Position numbers and translations under genes: made by a program. The notes beneath the pieces are model-generated. The model ran no database searches. It saw nothing but the letters and a program-made list of their open reading frames with translations, and was not told the origin of the DNA. Below, piece by piece: positions 62,501-64,000 of a stretch of 64,000 nucleotides of DNA (its first letter is position 1; each line of letters opens with the position of its first letter). The DNA is from Campylorhamphus procurvoides (taxonomy: Eukaryota; Chordata; Aves; Passeriformes; Dendrocolaptidae): NCBI GenBank assembly GCA_013396655.1, contig WBMV01006287.1, positions 1,107,801 through 1,171,800 on the forward strand. The letters run 5' to 3'.

Positions 62501-64000
62501 AAAAGTGCCACTGGTGAGTCTGAGGGCAATGAGAGGAGGCAGAGGGACAACCCAATGACAGAAGGGGAATCATCTGCTTCTCCATCTGAAAGTTAAGTAA
62601 ATGCCTCTCTTTATGTATGTTCTCTCAGTCCCCCTCTAACCAGGGCCCTGGTAATATCACTTATTAAAGCAGTCAGTCACCTGAGGTTCTACCAAAAGGT
62701 AGGTTTTTGCAAGCTGGTCCTGCAAGCAGGGGTTACTGCAATACTTTTCTAGTCTGAAATCTGCCTTATGTCTCCAATAACCACCATGTGGGTCTGTCAC
62801 TTAGCTTTTGCCCAAACTTATCACTCAACAACAATATCTCAGCAATATCCAAGGAGAATTCACAGGGAAAATCCAATACAACAAAAATAAAACCATTGCT
62901 CTTACTGAAGTGCTGAGAAAAGCTCAAACATACTCAACTTACCCTAAATCAACAGCTGTGGGTGATGCTAAAATTTTCCCTGTTCTGATCTTAGTCTTCC
63001 CTGATAAAGGCATCTATCGACCAAAAACTCTTACTGAGTTAGAGTAGATGTCCTAGAACACGTGTGTTCCTGAAGGCATAATGATAAAAGTCCTGTGCAT
63101 TCTGACAGCTTTCAATTTCACCAAAGGCATCTCAGAGAAGGGGGTCCACAAAAGACAAAATTCAGCCTCCAGCAATTTCAGCAGAGACAGCTGAAAATGC
63201 TCAGAAATTCTTCTTATGCAGAGTTGTTGAAACCAGAATAACACCACAGCATGAGTCACTGTTGGAAAGTCAAAACACAATGCACCCATGAAACAGCCTA
63301 AAATAAACAAATATAGCAATAAACAGTATAAATACTGTTTTCTTCCCAGGAAGCAATCAAAAAACAATATATAGTAATACCTACACTTGGTAATGGTGAG
63401 TTGGGAAATGACTCTGATCTCTCAGCAAAAGAGAAGTGCTTCAAGAATTAATCTCTCCCAGACTCTTTTTTACAGAAAAAAAAAATAAACAAACTAGAGG
63501 GACACTCTAAAACAGTTGTGAGACTTTGTAAACTCATTATTCAGGTTCATCCCTATATAAATACATGGATTGCAATTCTCTAGCACTGAGTTTCATTAGT
63601 TCTAGGTAAAAATGTTGCAATTATTTTTGCCTGCTGATGACCCTGGTAGCCACCGAAAAACTACTGCTTCTCTGACATATGGATAAGCTGTCATCTTTAA
63701 TAAAAATAATAACAAAGATTATAATTCACTAGGGCTTTATTCAGTATAGTGTTTCCTGATGCAATACCATTTCAACATCCTTCATAAGTCCTGCTCTTCC
63801 TCTTCATAGACTAGTTATGGTTTTTCATCCGTCCCTGAATTGCCTTAAAAATATGACAGTCAGGATAGTGAAGCTGATAATTGCAAGAAAGAAGCTTCCC
63901 TAGTTAAACCATGCTCTCAGCCTCTCTCTGTGTTGTACAAGTTACAGTGGGATAAGTCCTTTCTGGGGAAGAAAAAAAAAAAAGGAAGAGGCAGTGAGTA

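Larger units (their letters stand above)
53681..64000. other. Unique non-coding DNA, no gene seen
   Basis: No supported gene. Landmarks are a perfect hairpin at 54064-54088, T-rich sequence at 54648-54674, a CR1 tail at 56468-56529 and a somewhat GC-richer zone at about 60580-61500. Open frames are under 115 residues and unrecognised. Confidence 0.55.

Overview
The window looks like bird (avian) chromosomal DNA. The main evidence is ten fragments of CR1 LINE retrotransposons. Several end in the CR1 3' tail of short repeats related to ATTCTATG, and two carry recognisable CR1 ORF2 protein remnants, one with a reverse-transcriptase FADD motif. The sequence is AT-rich by eye and interspersed repeats are sparse: recognised mobile elements cover only about 5% of the window. 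Both fit a gene-poor part of an avian chromosome. The species cannot be told from the sequence.

No protein-coding gene, rRNA, tRNA or CRISPR array could be supported. The open frames present are short (170 residues at most), have no recognisable domain and lack convincing exon structure. The longest frames overlap CR1 copies, in sense or antisense. The window is best read as intergenic sequence or the inside of a very long intron. Untranslated or non-coding RNA exons and conserved regulatory elements could be present, but cannot be shown without comparison to other genomes.

Layout. 1-6831: unique AT-rich DNA. 6832-7252: a 62-bp tandem duplication abutting one CR1 tail, with a second tail 180 bp on. 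7253-15980: unique sequence, including an AT-rich block and two possible conserved non-coding elements. 15981-16178: a CR1 3' end. 20011-21452: a CR1 3' end, then a solitary LTR of an endogenous retrovirus (minus strand) that appears to sit inside an ancient MIR/CORE-SINE relic. 22089-22257: another CR1 tail. 24064-24709: a pentanucleotide microsatellite, a CR1 ORF2 fragment lacking its 3' end, and a second degenerate pentamer array. 31008-31044: a C16 run next to a 7-base N gap. 31840 and 34655: two copies of a dispersed 62-bp repeat. 37540-37849 and 39417-39725: two more CR1 3' ends. 52908-53680: the longest CR1 copy, about 770 bp, with ORF2 C-terminal remnants. 56468-56529: a small antisense CR1 tail. 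The rest, to 64000, is unique sequence.

The observations most worth following are the unexplained 62-bp repeat pair, the CR1 fragment trapped between pentamer arrays, the LTR nested in an old SINE, the tandem duplication beside a CR1 tail, and several near-perfect hairpins. No new genetic system is evident.
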